Below, piece after piece: positions 62,963-64,000 of a stretch of 64,000 nt of DNA (position 1 is its first letter; each line of letters begins with the position of its first letter). The stretch is from Eubacterium sp. 14-2 (GTDB lineage Bacteria > Bacillota > Clostridia > Lachnospirales > Lachnospiraceae). The stretch is from contig NZ_KE159568.1 in assembly GCF_000403845.2 (NCBI RefSeq), forward strand, positions 186,001-250,000, written 5' to 3'. Below the pieces are notes generated by a model, which was given only the letters and a program-made list of their open reading frames with translations, searched no databases and had not been told where the DNA came from. Made by a program: the position numbers and the translations under genes.

Positions 62963-64000
62963 CTACAACTCCTTTTCTTCCTGCTGTCCTTCTGATTCCG
63001 GCGTCACATCCAGTCCGAACTTTTCCGCATCCTGGGGCAGCACAAAATTAATGGTGCGCAGCATCCGGTCCGTGTCTGCCACCACAATCTGTATTTTCTG
63101 TCCCAGCCGGTAACGTGTTCCGGTGGCTTCCCCCACAAGCTCACAGGTATCTTCATGATAGTGGTAGTAATCGCCTTTCAGGCTGGTTACATGAATCATG
63201 CCTTCTATTGTATTGGACAGCTCCACATACATTCCCCAGGCGGTAACGCTGGAAATCACTCCTTCAAAGGTTTCCCCGATATGCTCTGACATGTATTCCA
63301 CCTTTTTCAGCTTTTCTGTCTCACGCTCTGCTTCGTCTGCCCGCCGCTCCATCTGACTGGAACGTGCCGCAACCTCCGGCAGAAGCTCTTCATAATGGGT
63401 AATCCGTTTCTCTGTCATCTTCCCTCTGAGGGTTTCCTTGATAATCCGGTGAATCTGCAAATCGGGATAACGCCGGATAGGAGAGGTAAAATGACAGTAA
63501 TACTGGGTGGCAAGTCCAAAATGCCCGGTATTGACCGTGGTGTATCTGGCCTGCTTCATGGAACGCAGCGTCAGCCGGCTGATCAGAGGTTCTTCCGGGG
63601 TATCTTCGATTTTATCCAGCAGCTTCTGGAGCTCTTTGGGATGAATATCCTCCTGGCTGATTCTGATGGAATAACCGAAATTGTTTATAAAAAGTCCCAG
63701 CTTCTGAATTTTCTCGGAATCGGGAGTATCATGGGTCCGGTATACAAAGGGAAGTTCCTGCCAGAAAAAGTCCTGGGCCACGGTTTCGTTTGCCAGCAGC
63801 ATGAAATCTTCGATAATCCTGGTGGCCACATTGCGCTCATAAGGTTTGATTTCCAGCGGCCTGCCCTGCCTGTCCAGAATAATTTTCGTCTCCGGAAAAT
63901 CAAAATCAATGGAGCCGCGTTTTCTGCGCTTTTCTCTCAGTATGGCAGCCAGTTCTTCCATTCTTTCAAACATGGGAATCAGCTCCTGGTATTCCGCCCG
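62963..64000 (-). CDS. rnr: ribonuclease R, C-terminal part (5' end outside window)
   Basis: The frame is open to the right edge (RAEYQELIPM before the first internal Met at 63973). RNB domain: RGSIDFDFPETKIILDRQGR, FGLATQYYCHFTSPIRRYPD; then the S1 domain GETFEGVISSVTAWGMYVEL. RNase R is a 3'-5' exonuclease working with SmpB and tmRNA, which agrees with smpB following directly. Confidence 0.95.
   Translation of the reverse strand, partial: RAEYQELIPMFERMEELAAILREKRRKRGSIDFDFPETKIILDRQGRPLEIKPYERNVATRIIEDFMLLANETVAQDFFWQELPFVYRTHDTPDSEKIQKLGLFINNFGYSIRISQEDIHPKELQKLLDKIEDTPEEPLISRLTLRSMKQARYTTVNTGHFGLATQYYCHFTSPIRRYPDLQIHRIIKETLRGKMTEKRITHYEELLPEVAARSSQMERRADEAERETEKLKKVEYMSEHIGETFEGVISSVTAWGMYVELSNTIEGMIHVTSLKGDYYHYHEDTCELVGEATGTRYRLGQKIQIVVADTDRMLRTINFVLPQDAEKFGLDVTPESEGQQEEKEL

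Overview
The window looks like the chromosome of a gut Firmicute of the Lachnospiraceae type. It has strong AGGAGG-like ribosome sites, frequent TTG/GTG starts, a Tad-like pilus locus, a fused CoaE/FtsA-like gene, and hairpin repeats of a kind I associate with that family. Nearly all genes are on the minus strand. No rRNA or tRNA gene was recognised.

Layout. 1-4.3 kb: two paralogous lipoprotein/membrane proteins (one cut by the window edge), and a secreted Ig-like (BIG2) protein. 4.5-18.5 kb is an accessory island: a truncated gene, a large serine recombinase with RhuM, an IS66 element (9005-11688), a cyclase-like protein followed by a two-TM protein, a cluster of iteron-like repeats, a PIN-domain protein, a frameshifted DUF488 gene, a second repeat cluster beside five small unknown genes, and a holin-like type I toxin. 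19.2-27.2 kb is a type III CRISPR locus with one degenerate array on each side. 27.6-35.5 kb: rlmD, pcrA, DUF1836 and YerC regulators, a PHP phosphatase and an orphan substrate-binding protein. 35.5-43.5 kb is a Tad-like pilus/secretion locus ending in a large InlB-repeat surface protein. 43.9-49 kb: Mrp ATPase and the cobalt ECF transporter genes, with a cobalamin riboswitch ahead of cbiMN. 49-64 kb is housekeeping: ung, hisHF, UPF0210 plus ACT protein, a metallo-beta-lactamase-fold protein, coaE-ftsA-like, polA, smpB and rnr (cut by the right edge).

The most interesting part is the CRISPR locus. The gene order is 2TM protein, cas10, csm2, csm3, csm4, cas6. I see no csm5, csm6, cas1 or cas2. 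Cas10 keeps the GGDD cyclase motif but shows no HD nuclease motif. Csm3 has Ser34 where the target-RNA-cleaving Asp should be. That combination suggests a complex that detects RNA and makes a second messenger but cuts nothing itself. The first gene of the operon, a 305-residue two-TM coiled-coil protein with a Rossmann-like C-terminus, would then be the candidate effector. The two arrays share one spacer over 30 identical bases and have related leaders, so they probably derive from one ancestral array.
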